Of a stretch of DNA of 64,000 nt, positions 9,911 to 17,100 are shown piece by piece; positions within the stretch are counted from its first letter, which is position 1; the number at the start of each line of letters is the position of its first letter. The stretch lies in contig NZ_JACHDA010000010.1 of the NCBI RefSeq assembly GCF_014207235.1, forward strand, positions 62,001 through 126,000, written 5' to 3'. The notes beneath the pieces are model-generated. The model was not told the DNA's origin and searched no databases. It was given only the letters and a program-made list of their open reading frames with translations. The stretch is from Sphingopyxis sp. JAI128 (lineage in GTDB: Bacteria; Pseudomonadota; Alphaproteobacteria; Sphingomonadales; Sphingomonadaceae). The translations under genes were made by a program, and so were the position numbers.

Positions 9911-10621
9911 CTATTTCTTTGCCCTCCCGCACTGCACCGACCCGTTGCCGATGTTGCGGATGGTGCAGACGGGCTTGCCGAGTACGACCGTCTTGCCGAT
10001 GCCGCGCGTCGTCACCGCCGCAGTCTTGACCGCGTTCAGCCGCGTGTCGCCCGCGCCCTCGCTATCGAGCGTCAGTTCCGCGACCGCGAGCGCGCCGGCG
10101 TCGAACACCCCGGCGCCCGACAAGGTCATCTGCGCCTGTTTCGCCGCGCCGCCCAGCGTCATCGTCCCGTTGCCGATCATCGCTACCGACAGCCGGTCGG
10201 CCTCGATCGCGCCGACCGACAGCGAACCGGGCCCGCGCAGGCCGATGGTGACGCGGCCGCCCTTCATCCGGTCGATCGCCAGCGATCCCGCCCCGCCCAT
10301 CGTCGCCGATCGCAGGCTGGCGGCATTGATGCGGATCGTCACGGCGCCGTGCGGCGCGCCGCGCTTTTCATCGCCGGCGAACTGGCGCGTGCCGATCACC
10401 AGCCGCCCGTCGCGCGCCTCGAGGCTCAACCGGTCGATCGCATCCTGCGGCCCCGTCGCCACCGCGCCGACCGGCGCGCGCGTCGTCACGTCGATGATAT
10501 AATCGGCATTGACCTCGATCGCCTCGAAACTGGTGAGGCCGAACCGCTTCTCGGCCGCCGACGCGGATCCGGTGAACAGGAGGGCAGCGGCCAGCATGGC
10601 GCATCGTATCGCAAAGGTCAT
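9911..10621 (-). CDS. Head GIN domain-containing secreted protein (DUF2807)
   Basis: A 236-residue protein with a Sec signal peptide (AMLAAALLFTGSASA) and a single head-GIN beta-helical region. Repeated strands such as GGAGSLAID, LRGPGSLSVG, MIGNGTMTLG and GIGKTVVLG are the characteristic ladder of the family. C-terminus holds a Cys pair (VCTIRNIGNGSVQC). Head-GIN proteins are exported beta-helices of unknown role, often linked to adhesion or envelope sensing. The second head-GIN gene lies 43 bp upstream in the same direction, so the two are probably paralogues from duplication. Confidence 0.88.
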   Translation of the reverse strand: MTFAIRCAMLAAALLFTGSASAAEKRFGLTSFEAIEVNADYIIDVTTRAPVGAVATGPQDAIDRLSLEARDGRLVIGTRQFAGDEKRGAPHGAVTIRINAASLRSATMGGAGSLAIDRMKGGRVTIGLRGPGSLSVGAIEADRLSVAMIGNGTMTLGGAAKQAQMTLSGAGVFDAGALAVAELTLDSEGAGDTRLNAVKTAAVTTRGIGKTVVLGKPVCTIRNIGNGSVQCGRAKK

Positions 10622-10664
10622 AGCGCCGCCTTACCGCGTCGGGCGGGACGGCGCCAGTCTGGCC

Positions 10665-11429
10665 TTATTTGCAGGTCGCGGTGCCCGATCCCATCTGACG
10701 CGTCGAACATTTGGCGCCGCCACCGATCGTGACGTCGCCTGACCCGAGGATGCTGACGTCGGCGTTGCCCGTTGCCTGCGCATCGACATTGCCCGACCCG
10801 GTCACCGACACGTCCAGCGTCGTCGCCGCGAGCCCGTCGGCGTCGATGTCGCCCGATCCGGTCACCGCGAGCTCGGCTGACGCGACCGTTCCGCCGCCGA
10901 TATCGATATCGCCTGACCCCGAAACCTTGATCTCCGCGCTCTGGGCGGTGAGCTTCGCGACCTTGAGGTCGCCCGATCCGGTCACGACGGCTTCGACCGC
11001 ATCGCCCTCGGCGGCGTCGGCGTCGATCGATCCCGATCCGGTCAGCCGCAGCGCGTCGAGGCGGGGCATGGTAATCGCGATATCGAGATCGTCGTCGTCG
11101 CGGCTCGAAAAGCTGAAGCCGTCGCGCTTGCGGCCGATGACCAGCCGCGTCCCGTCGACCTTGATCTCGAGCCGGTCGACGACGTCCGCGCGGCCGCGCG
11201 CGCTGATCGAAAAATTGTCGCCCTGACGGATTGTGACATCGTCGGGTCCTGCCACTTCGACCCCGGTAAAGCCGGTGAGCGCATAGCTTTGCGTCGTCAC
11301 CGGACCGGCTGCAGCGGGCGCCTCCGTTTCGCTCTTGCCCTGCGGCTTACCGTCATGATCGGTGCCGTTGCACGCCGTCACCGTCATGCCGAGAGCCAGC
11401 GGCAAAATCGCCATCGTCCAGTTACGCAT
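10665..11429 (-). CDS. Head GIN domain lipoprotein (DUF2807)
   Basis: A 254-residue protein with a lipoprotein signal: hydrophobic segment then MTVTAC, so acylation at Cys20 is likely. The mature chain is a head-GIN beta-ladder with about ten near-identical turns of the form VTGSGDxxV (examples: GSGSIDADA, VTGSGDLKV, VSGSGDIDIG, VTGSGDIDAD, VTGSGNVDAQ, ILGSGDVTIG). It ends in a Cys pair (KCSTRQMGSGTATCK). The ATG at 11429 has AGGAGA six bases upstream, and this site is inside the arm of the 16-bp hairpin at 11431-11476. The paralogue lies directly downstream. Confidence 0.9.
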   Translation of the reverse strand: MRNWTMAILPLALGMTVTACNGTDHDGKPQGKSETEAPAAAGPVTTQSYALTGFTGVEVAGPDDVTIRQGDNFSISARGRADVVDRLEIKVDGTRLVIGRKRDGFSFSSRDDDDLDIAITMPRLDALRLTGSGSIDADAAEGDAVEAVVTGSGDLKVAKLTAQSAEIKVSGSGDIDIGGGTVASAELAVTGSGDIDADGLAATTLDVSVTGSGNVDAQATGNADVSILGSGDVTIGGGAKCSTRQMGSGTATCK

Positions 11430-11430
11430 C

Positions 11431-11476
11431 GCAAATCTCCTGTGTGTATTGTATGCCTAACACACGGGAGATTTGC
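11431..11476 (-). promoter_or_regulatory. Long hairpin that encloses the ribosome binding site of the head-GIN lipoprotein
   Basis: Arms 11431-11446 and 11461-11476 are a 16-bp inverted repeat with one mismatch and a 14-base loop. On the minus strand the 3' arm contains the AGGAGA ribosome binding site of the gene that starts at 11429. It begins 12 bp after the nrsF stop codon. No T-run follows, so terminator function is weak. It could be a translational switch, an operator dyad, or a processing site. Confidence 0.65.
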
Positions 11477-11487
11477 TGTCCAGTGAA

Positions 11488-12138
11488 CTACCAGCGAAGC
11501 AGCGGAGGGAGCAGCCAGCGGCCGACGACCCCCGACAACAAGATGGCAAGGCCGTGCCACAGCGCGATATGGATCATGTCGTTCGACGTGCAATGCAGCG
11601 CGACAATCGCCGCCCCCGCGGCCCCCGCGGCAAACCCGATCACCCAGCCGGCGCGCGTCGGCGAGGTTGGCGCGCCGCCCTTCAGCCAGAAGAAAAGCGC
11701 GGCACCGACCCCGAGCCCCGACAGAGCGCCCTCGATCATGCAGCGCAGGCCGTTTTCCGGACGCGCTGCCTCCATCGCGGCATGGCTGTCGCCAAAGCCG
11801 ATGACCAGCGCCGAAAGCGGCAACGCAAGCGTCGCCAGCCCGGCCCAGCGCCACCCGCTATAGTCGCGCCCGACGCCCGGCAGGCCCATGCGCAGCGCGC
11901 TCCACGCCGCGGCCAGGCCCAGCGCGACGATCAGCCAGAAGGACAGCATCGGTAGCGGCGGCATCATCGCGCCGTCGGCAAGGTCGTGACGCGCACCCGA
12001 CAGCCAGAGCAGCGCCGCACCGCCGCCGATCCACCCCGCGACGACCCAAAGCGACCCGCGCGCGACCCGCCGCGGCCGGACGGGTTCGAGCTCGTCGGCA
12101 AGGCCGTCGATCAAATCGTCGATCGATGCTTTGGTCAT
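11488..12138 (-). CDS. nrsF: NrsF-type membrane anti-sigma factor (DUF1109)
   Basis: A 216-residue protein with six or so hydrophobic segments and the DUF1109 opening TKASIDDLIDGLADELEPVR. NrsF proteins hold the ECF sigma factor SigF at the inner membrane and release it under metal or oxidative stress; in Caulobacter two conserved cysteines are needed. Two cysteines are visible here at Cys133 (NGLRCMIEG) and Cys183 (LHCTSNDMIH). The ATG at 12138 fits the family better than an ATG at 12153 that overlaps the sigma gene. Last gene of the operon, one base after the sigma stop, so probably coupled. Confidence 0.9.
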   Translation of the reverse strand: MTKASIDDLIDGLADELEPVRPRRVARGSLWVVAGWIGGGAALLWLSGARHDLADGAMMPPLPMLSFWLIVALGLAAAWSALRMGLPGVGRDYSGWRWAGLATLALPLSALVIGFGDSHAAMEAARPENGLRCMIEGALSGLGVGAALFFWLKGGAPTSPTRAGWVIGFAAGAAGAAIVALHCTSNDMIHIALWHGLAILLSGVVGRWLLPPLLRW

Positions 12139-12139
12139 G

Positions 12140-12661
12140 TCATTCGCTTTCAACCAGTTGAGCGAGCCTCCTGAGCCCGCGATGAATATTCACTTTGACC
12201 AGCGACTCGCTCTGGCCGCAAATCTGCGACGCCTCCGCGATCGACGCCCCCTTGATCTTGACCAGCGAGATCGCCTGAGCCTGCGCCGGCGGCAATTGTG
12301 CAAGCAGGTGATCGATGCTGAGCCGCGCGTGCACGGCGTCGTCTTCGGCGCCGATCGCCGCGTCATTGTCGCCCAGCTCGGCCTCGTCGCGCTGACGCCG
12401 CAGCATGTCGATCCAGCGATAGCGCGCGATCGCGGCGAGCCACGGCAGGAAGGCGCGCGACGGATCCCATGTCGCGAGCTTGCGGTGCATCGACACCAGC
12501 GTTTCCTGTACCAGGTCGTCGATCTGATGCGGCGCGCTGCGCCGCGCGAAATAGCGTTCGAGCCATTTGCGGCTGTCGCCGAGCAGCGCGCGATAGGCCG
12601 CGCGATCCCCGCGCTGCGATGCCGCCATCAGGCGCGCGAGCGAGGGTTCGTCGATACTCAT
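12140..12661 (-). CDS. sigF: ECF sigma factor SigF-like, partner of NrsF
   Basis: A 173-residue ECF sigma factor. Region 2 is seen at residues 20-85 (DDLVQETLVSMHRK for -10 contact; FLPWLAAIARYRWIDMLRR for core binding) and region 4 at 115-170 (LPPAQAQAISLVKIKGASIAEASQICGQSES, HTH). The stop is one base from nrsF and the start overlaps doxX by 4 bp, so the gene is in the bufferin operon. Genes of this type in Caulobacter control copper and oxidative stress genes. It likely drives its own operon from 15021-15046. Confidence 0.92.
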   Translation of the reverse strand: MSIDEPSLARLMAASQRGDRAAYRALLGDSRKWLERYFARRSAPHQIDDLVQETLVSMHRKLATWDPSRAFLPWLAAIARYRWIDMLRRQRDEAELGDNDAAIGAEDDAVHARLSIDHLLAQLPPAQAQAISLVKIKGASIAEASQICGQSESLVKVNIHRGLRRLAQLVESE

Positions 12662-13116
12662 TTCGCGCGCACCTTATCAACAAGCGCGTCGAGCGAGAAC
12701 AGGCCGCCGCCGCGCACGATCAGCATCGCTGCCATTGCCGTCCACAGCGAATGGACCGGCCACCATGCATCGGGAAAGACGAAGATCTGGATGACCAGCG
12801 TCATCACGAGCAGCGCGCCCGCCGACAGGCGCGTCGCCAGCCCGAACAGCAGCAGGGCCGGGAAGAGATGCTCGGCATAAGCGGTGAGCGGCACTGCGAT
12901 CGACGGGTCGAGCGGCAGCCCCGAAAATTCGGACGCGAACAGATCATATTGCGACGGATCGATTTGCAGGAAGCCGCCCTCGACCACCTTCGTCTGCCCC
13001 GAACGCCAGAAGACGCCGGCCAGCGCAATACGCAGCAGCAGCAAAGCCAGCGCTTCAGGAATGCGTCCCGCCGCCAGAGCGACACCGCGATCGTAAAATG
13101 CGATTAGCCTGTCCAT
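12658..13116 (-). CDS. DoxX family membrane protein of the bufferin operon (BufD-like)
   Basis: A 152-residue protein with four hydrophobic segments (ALALLLLRIALAGVFW, LFPALLLFGLATRL, AGALLVMTLVIQIFVF, LWTAMAAMLIVRGGG) and the DoxX signature WRSGQTKV. DoxX-like proteins are inner-membrane proteins often found with DUF692/DUF2063/DUF2282 genes, where they are treated as an accessory member of the bufferin set. Its start is 3 bp from the bufC stop and its stop overlaps sigF (ATGA). Role in metal or redox handling is inference. Confidence 0.9.
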   Translation of the reverse strand: MDRLIAFYDRGVALAAGRIPEALALLLLRIALAGVFWRSGQTKVVEGGFLQIDPSQYDLFASEFSGLPLDPSIAVPLTAYAEHLFPALLLFGLATRLSAGALLVMTLVIQIFVFPDAWWPVHSLWTAMAAMLIVRGGGLFSLDALVDKVRAK

Positions 13117-13119
13117 CTC

Positions 13120-13815
13120 TCAAACCCTCTCGAACGCCCCGGCGGCGATCAGCGCCGCGATCGCGGCACCGCCGTCGGGATGGATTTCGTCGAGTGCGGC
13201 GATCAGGTTACCGAGAGGCGAAATTTCCTCGGCCATGGCAAGCACCGCCATCGCGGAGGCAGGGACCGCCGACAGGCGAACCTCCGCCGCGGGCCGCGTC
13301 ACGAGCAACGCGCCGACAGCAGGCGCGAGCGCAGGATCGACCAGGGCCGCGGCGGGGCTGGCAAGCGTCAAGCCGCGCGCCGCGGGGTGTCGCCGTACGC
13401 ACAGAGCGAGCAAGCCGGCTTCGTCCAGCCCGGCCAGATCGGCAAGCTCCAGCGCGGGCGTGTCGGCGGCATGGTAGGCTTCGAGCCAAGCCGCTTCGAT
13501 CCGCGCAAGGTCGGCGGCGACCGGGTCGGCCAGCGTATCTGCGAAGCCCTTGCCGATATCGGCCAGCAGCCGGTAGCGGGCGCCCCCGGCATCGACGAAA
13601 GCGCGCGACAGTCGGTTGAACTCGGCGTCGCCCAGATAGGCGCGCGTATGCGGAAACGTGTCTTCGAGCGCGACGAGCCGCGCGCGCGAGATAGTGTTGG
13701 CATGAACACGCAGCCCGCGCAGCACATCGCCTTCGCTGCCCGCAAACAGGCCGGCGGGCAGATGATCGGGGCCGTGCAGCAGGGTCGCGGCGATCGCCGC
13801 CTGCGCGTCACGCAT
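13120..13815 (-). CDS. bufC: DUF2063 protein, bufferin maturation partner (BufC-like)
   Basis: A 231-residue protein with the DUF2063 fold: N-terminal RDAQAAIAATLLHGPDHLPA, then YRRHRAR-like helix with VALEDTFPHTRAYLGD, and the DLARIEAAWLEAYHAAD motif. DUF2063 proteins act as recognition partners for DUF692 enzymes and contact the precursor peptide. The ATG at 13815 overlaps the bufB stop by eight bases and has no good alternative; the ATG at 13839 adds only eight residues. Middle gene of the operon. Confidence 0.9.
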   Translation of the reverse strand: MRDAQAAIAATLLHGPDHLPAGLFAGSEGDVLRGLRVHANTISRARLVALEDTFPHTRAYLGDAEFNRLSRAFVDAGGARYRLLADIGKGFADTLADPVAADLARIEAAWLEAYHAADTPALELADLAGLDEAGLLALCVRRHPAARGLTLASPAAALVDPALAPAVGALLVTRPAAEVRLSAVPASAMAVLAMAEEISPLGNLIAALDEIHPDGGAAIAALIAAGAFERV

Positions 13816-14671
13816 CGGCCGGCGCGACTTGCAAGGCATCGGCCTTGGCGACCTCGGCCATCAGCATGGCATAGGGCGGAACGTCGCTGTCCCATTCGAC
13901 CAGCACCGGTTTCGGGCCGGCGCGATCCAGAAAGGCCGCAAGCAATTCCCAGCAGCTCGCGCGCACCGCCGATCCATGATCATCGATCGCGATCTGCCCG
14001 CCGATGTCGTCGTCCTTCACCGCATGGCCGGCAACATGGATTTCGCCGACGAGACACGGGTCGATGGCAACGAGCCAGGGCCCCGGATCGAGCCCGAGGT
14101 TGAACGCCGACACCTCGATATTGTTGATGTCGAGCAGCAGCCCGCAGCCGCTGCGGCGGCAGAGGTGGTGGAGGAAATCGACCTCGCTCCAATCGTCGCC
14201 CGCATAGGCGAGATAGCGTGAGGGATTTTCGATCAGTATCGTCCGGCCCAGCCGGTCCTGCACGCGGCCCACCTCGGCGACGAAATGGTCGAGCGCCGCA
14301 TGGCTGTAGGGGACGGGCAGCAGGTCGGGGAATTTATCCTCGGGCCCGTTGCTCCAGCTCAGATGGTCGGACACCATCGCGGGGCCATAGCGCGCGCACA
14401 GCGCCGCCAGCGCCTCAAGCTCGTCGCGGTCGGCGCCCGCCGCCGAACCGAGCGACAGTCCGACCGAATGGAAACTCAGCGGCATATGCTCCGCGATCGC
14501 GGTCAGCCAGCGATGCGGAGGCCCGCCTGCGCCGAAGTAGTTTTGGGGGTGTACTTCGGCCCAGGCGGGCGGGTTGCCCTGCTCCGCCGCCGTCAGCACA
14601 TCGGCATAATGTTCGGGCTTCAGCCCGAAACCGGCGCGCGGCGGCAAGGTGCGAAGCGGGCGGGGGAGCAC
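13808..14671 (-). CDS. bufB: DUF692 multinuclear non-heme iron RiPP-modifying enzyme (BufB-like)
   Basis: A 287-residue DUF692 (TIM-barrel) enzyme. The start is taken as GTG at 14671, which has GAAGAAGGG nine bases upstream and lies five bases after the bufA stop; the ATG at 14746 would run through bufA. Metal-ligand motifs are seen in order: FHSVGLSLG, SDHLSWS, ILIENPSRY, LLDINNIEVSAFNLG, GEIHVAGH, IDDHGSAV and LVEWD. Family enzymes use iron and oxygen to convert cysteines to oxazolone/thioamide or thiooxazole groups, as with methanobactin and bufferins. The substrate is probably the BufA product upstream. Confidence 0.9.
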   Translation of the reverse strand: MLPRPLRTLPPRAGFGLKPEHYADVLTAAEQGNPPAWAEVHPQNYFGAGGPPHRWLTAIAEHMPLSFHSVGLSLGSAAGADRDELEALAALCARYGPAMVSDHLSWSNGPEDKFPDLLPVPYSHAALDHFVAEVGRVQDRLGRTILIENPSRYLAYAGDDWSEVDFLHHLCRRSGCGLLLDINNIEVSAFNLGLDPGPWLVAIDPCLVGEIHVAGHAVKDDDIGGQIAIDDHGSAVRASCWELLAAFLDRAGPKPVLVEWDSDVPPYAMLMAEVAKADALQVAPADA

Positions 14672-14676
14672 AGGTG

Positions 14677-14970
14677 TCAGCCCTTCTTCGGAACCGGCTT
14701 GGCATTGCCCTTGTGCGCGGCGAGCGTGCCGCCCATCTTCACGCATTCGCCCTTGGGCACATGCTTCCAGGCATTGCCCTGATAGTCCACGGTCGACGTG
14801 CCGGCGCAGCTCGTGCCAGGACCCGCGGCGCAGTCATTCTTGCCCTTCAGCGACACGCCATAGCATTTTTCCTTGGCGCCATCGGCGGCGGCGGCGGGGA
14901 CGGCCATGGTGCCGGCGGCCATGGCGAGGACGGCCGAGGCGGCGAGCGACAGTTTCAGCGTATTGGACAT
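14677..14970 (-). CDS. bufA: BufA-type bufferin precursor (DUF2282)
   Basis: A 97-residue precursor with a Sec signal peptide ([23 protein letters not shown], cleavage near residue 28) and four cysteines at 36, 47, 55 and 76 in the mature part (KCYG, DCAAG, SCAG, ECVK). It has the DUF2282 signature [17 protein letters not shown] and a [14 protein letters not shown] tail. Bufferins are periplasmic, heavily modified peptides that bind copper. AAGGGA lies eight bases before the ATG at 14970. First gene of the six-gene operon; the SigF-type promoter is 51 bp upstream. Confidence 0.92.
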   Translation of the reverse strand: MSNTLKLSLAASAVLAMAAGTMAVPAAAADGAKEKCYGVSLKGKNDCAAGPGTSCAGTSTVDYQGNAWKHVPKGECVKMGGTLAAHKGNAKPVPKKG

Positions 14971-15020
14971 TCGGATTGTCCCTTCAAAATGGATGATGCG
15001 GAGGATGGCATCGGGAGGGT

Positions 15021-15046
15021 TTCGCAGGCGAAGCCGGCGCGGTTAC
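15021..15046 (-). promoter_or_regulatory. SigF-type promoter for the bufferin operon
   Basis: On the minus strand GTAACC (15046-15041), a 16-bp spacer and CGAA (15024-15021) match the SigF promoter form GTAACC-N16-CGAA known from Caulobacter. The match is exact in both elements and the spacer. Transcription would start near 15013-15016, giving a leader of about 45 bases before bufA. Because sigF is in this operon, autoregulation is expected. Confidence 0.75.
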
Positions 15047-15125
15047 GCGGCACCCGAAATTTCGTGCCATCTTGTCGCCACCTTCGTGCGCCAGATGCGC
15101 CGACTCCCCATAGGAAAGAGAGACG

Positions 15126-15602
15126 ATGAGCGTAGCGTTTCGCCGCGAAAGCGACGATGAGCACAAGGAACCGGAATATGAGCTGCCCATTCCGGTCGGC
15201 CCCAATCTGGTGACGCCCCGCGGACTGCGCCTGCTCGGCGAAGAGGTCGCGCGGATCGAGGCCGATGTTGCCGCGGCCGACGAGGAGGAGGCGCGCAAGA
15301 AGCTCCAGCGCCGCCTACGCTATTTCGACACGCGCCACTCGACCGCCGAAGTGCAGGCCCCGCCCGCCGACGGCAGCATCGGGATCGGCAGCCGCGTGCA
15401 GTACCGGCTGAACGAAACCGAGAACCGGCTGACCATCGTCGGCGGCGACGAGGCCGACCCGGCGCTCGGCACCATCGCCTTCTTCGCGCCGCTCGCCCGC
15501 GCGATGATGGGGGCGGAAGCGGGCGAACGCGTCGAATATCAGGGTCGCGAGGACGCGATAACGATCCTTTCGGTCGAGCCCGATCCGGAGACACAAGCAT
15601 GA
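15126..15602 (+). CDS. greB: GreA/GreB family transcription elongation factor
   Basis: A 158-residue cleavage factor that frees backtracked RNA polymerase. The N-terminal half is a charged coiled coil (EEVARIEADVAAADEEEARKKLQRRLRYF) and the C-terminal half is the GreA/GreB FKBP-like domain (TIVGGDEADPALGTIAFFAPLARAMMGAEAGERVEYQG). SVAFRRESDDEH at the start is typical of GreB. The ATG at 15126 follows an AGGAAAGAG site. It overlaps the next small gene by 4 bp and is divergent from bufA. Confidence 0.92.
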   Translation: MSVAFRRESDDEHKEPEYELPIPVGPNLVTPRGLRLLGEEVARIEADVAAADEEEARKKLQRRLRYFDTRHSTAEVQAPPADGSIGIGSRVQYRLNETENRLTIVGGDEADPALGTIAFFAPLARAMMGAEAGERVEYQGREDAITILSVEPDPETQA

Positions 15603-15778
15603 AAGACAGGTTCGAACGTCATAAACAGCCCTGGACCGCGGCCGAAATCGACAAGCTCCACACGCTCGCGAAAAAGGGCATGGCGCTCAAGGCCATTGCC
15701 AAGGCGCTGACGCGTAGCGAGGAATCGGTGAAGGCGCGCGCCAAGGCCGACGGCCTTTCGATCGCGAAGTTGCACTAA
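15599..15778 (+). CDS. Small HTH (SANT/Myb-like) protein
   Basis: A 59-residue protein with ATG overlapping the greB stop as ATGA. Residues 9-52 read PWTAAEIDKLHTLAKKGMA then IAKALTRSEESVKARAKADG, a tryptophan-anchored three-helix pattern like a SANT/Myb or sigma-like DNA-binding domain. Basic and soluble. It is translationally coupled to greB, so a role with transcription is likely, but no target is known. Too short for most gene finders. Confidence 0.7.
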   Translation: MKDRFERHKQPWTAAEIDKLHTLAKKGMALKAIAKALTRSEESVKARAKADGLSIAKLH

Positions 15779-15786
15779 GCCTTCCG

Positions 15787-16953
15787 ATGACAAGTTACGA
15801 CGCCATCGTGCTGGGCGCCGGCGCGGCCGGACTGATGTGCGCCGCGGTCGCGGGGCAAAGGGGGAAGCGCGTCTTGCTGCTCGACCACGCCGATCAGGTG
15901 GGCAAGAAGATCCTTATCTCGGGTGGCGGGCGCTGCAACTTCACCAACATCCACACCATCGCCGACCGCTATATCTCGGCGAACCCGCATTTCGCCAAAT
16001 CGGCGCTCGCGCGCTACACCCCCGCCGATTTCATCGCGCTCGTCGAACGCTACGGCATCGCGTACCACGAAAAAACCCTCGGCCAGCTCTTCTGCGACGG
16101 ATCGGCGAAGCAGGTCGTCGCGATGCTGCTCGACGAATGCGCCAAGGGCGGCGTCGATGTCCGGTGCGGCGAAGTTATAGGACAAATCGAGCATTGCGAT
16201 GCGACCTTCCGCGGCACTTTCGGCAACTTCCGTTTCACCGCCCCCAGCCTCGTCATCGCCACCGGCGGACCGTCGATACCGAAGATGGGCGCGACCGGCT
16301 TCGCCTACGACCTCGCGCGCCAATTCGGCCTCAAGGTCGTCGAGCCGCGCCCCGCGCTCGTCCCACTCACGCTCGGCGGCGACGACGTGCTGTTCCGCGA
16401 CCTGTCGGGAGTCGCGACCCCGGTCGAGGCGCGCGCGGGCAAGGCGGTCTTTCGCGAAGCCGCGCTCTTCACGCACAAGGGGCTCTCAGGGCCCGCGGTC
16501 CTACAGGTCAGCAGCTATTGGCGCCACGGCGACCCGGTAACGATCGACTTCCTGCCCGATACGCCGCCGGGCTGGCTCATCGACGCAAAGCGCGCGCGCC
16601 CACGCGCGACGCTCGCGTCGGCGCTCGCGCTCCCGGAACGCCTCGCGCAGACCCTGGTCGACCGCCTCGCCCTCCCCGGCGAACTCGGCGCCCACACCGA
16701 CCGCAAGCTCGCCGATGCCGAGGCGCGGCTGAAACGCTGGACCTTTCAACCGAACGGCACCGAAGGCTTCGCCAAGGCCGAGGTCACCGTCGGCGGAATT
16801 TCGACGGCAAATCTGTCCTCGCAAACAATGATGGCCAAAAGCGTGCCGGGGCTGTATGCGGTCGGCGAAGCCGTGGATGTCACCGGGTGGCTGGGCGGCT
16901 ATAATTTTCAATGGGCTTGGGCCAGCGGACACGCTGCGGGCCAGGCACTTTAG
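15787..16953 (+). CDS. NAD(P)/FAD-dependent oxidoreductase, HI0933/BaiN family
   Basis: A 388-residue flavoprotein. The Rossmann FAD motif GAGAAGLMCA is at residues 10-19 and KKILISGGGRCNFTN at 47-61 is the family hallmark. The middle domain is an inserted helical bundle, and the C-terminus has VGGISTANLSSQTM and YAVGEAVDVTGWLGGYNFQWAWASG, the second FAD-contact motif. Members are soluble flavoproteins of uncertain physiological substrate; BaiN is a relative. Start ATG 15787 is 8 bp after the small HTH gene. Confidence 0.93.
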   Translation: MTSYDAIVLGAGAAGLMCAAVAGQRGKRVLLLDHADQVGKKILISGGGRCNFTNIHTIADRYISANPHFAKSALARYTPADFIALVERYGIAYHEKTLGQLFCDGSAKQVVAMLLDECAKGGVDVRCGEVIGQIEHCDATFRGTFGNFRFTAPSLVIATGGPSIPKMGATGFAYDLARQFGLKVVEPRPALVPLTLGGDDVLFRDLSGVATPVEARAGKAVFREAALFTHKGLSGPAVLQVSSYWRHGDPVTIDFLPDTPPGWLIDAKRARPRATLASALALPERLAQTLVDRLALPGELGAHTDRKLADAEARLKRWTFQPNGTEGFAKAEVTVGGISTANLSSQTMMAKSVPGLYAVGEAVDVTGWLGGYNFQWAWASGHAAGQAL

Positions 16954-16973
16954 GAAAAACCCACATATTTCCT

Positions 16974-17003
16974 CGTCATGCTGATCTCGTTCAGCATCCA
17001 TGA
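16974..17003. repeat. Short palindrome in intergenic repeat
   Basis: Arms ATGCTGA/TCAGCAT at 16978-16997 form a 7-bp inverted repeat around a six-base loop, within a CGTCATGCTGA...TCAGCATCCATGA block. Such blocks are common between sphingomonad genes. Low information; the rest of 16954-17100 carries nothing else clear. Confidence 0.45.
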
Positions 17004-17100
17004 CCCAATTTCTTTGGACTCGGGCAGCAGACCCGAACCGGATCCCGGGCGGCGAAGAACCAAACCACGGCACCTTTGCCGCACAGGATAAGAAGAACAA

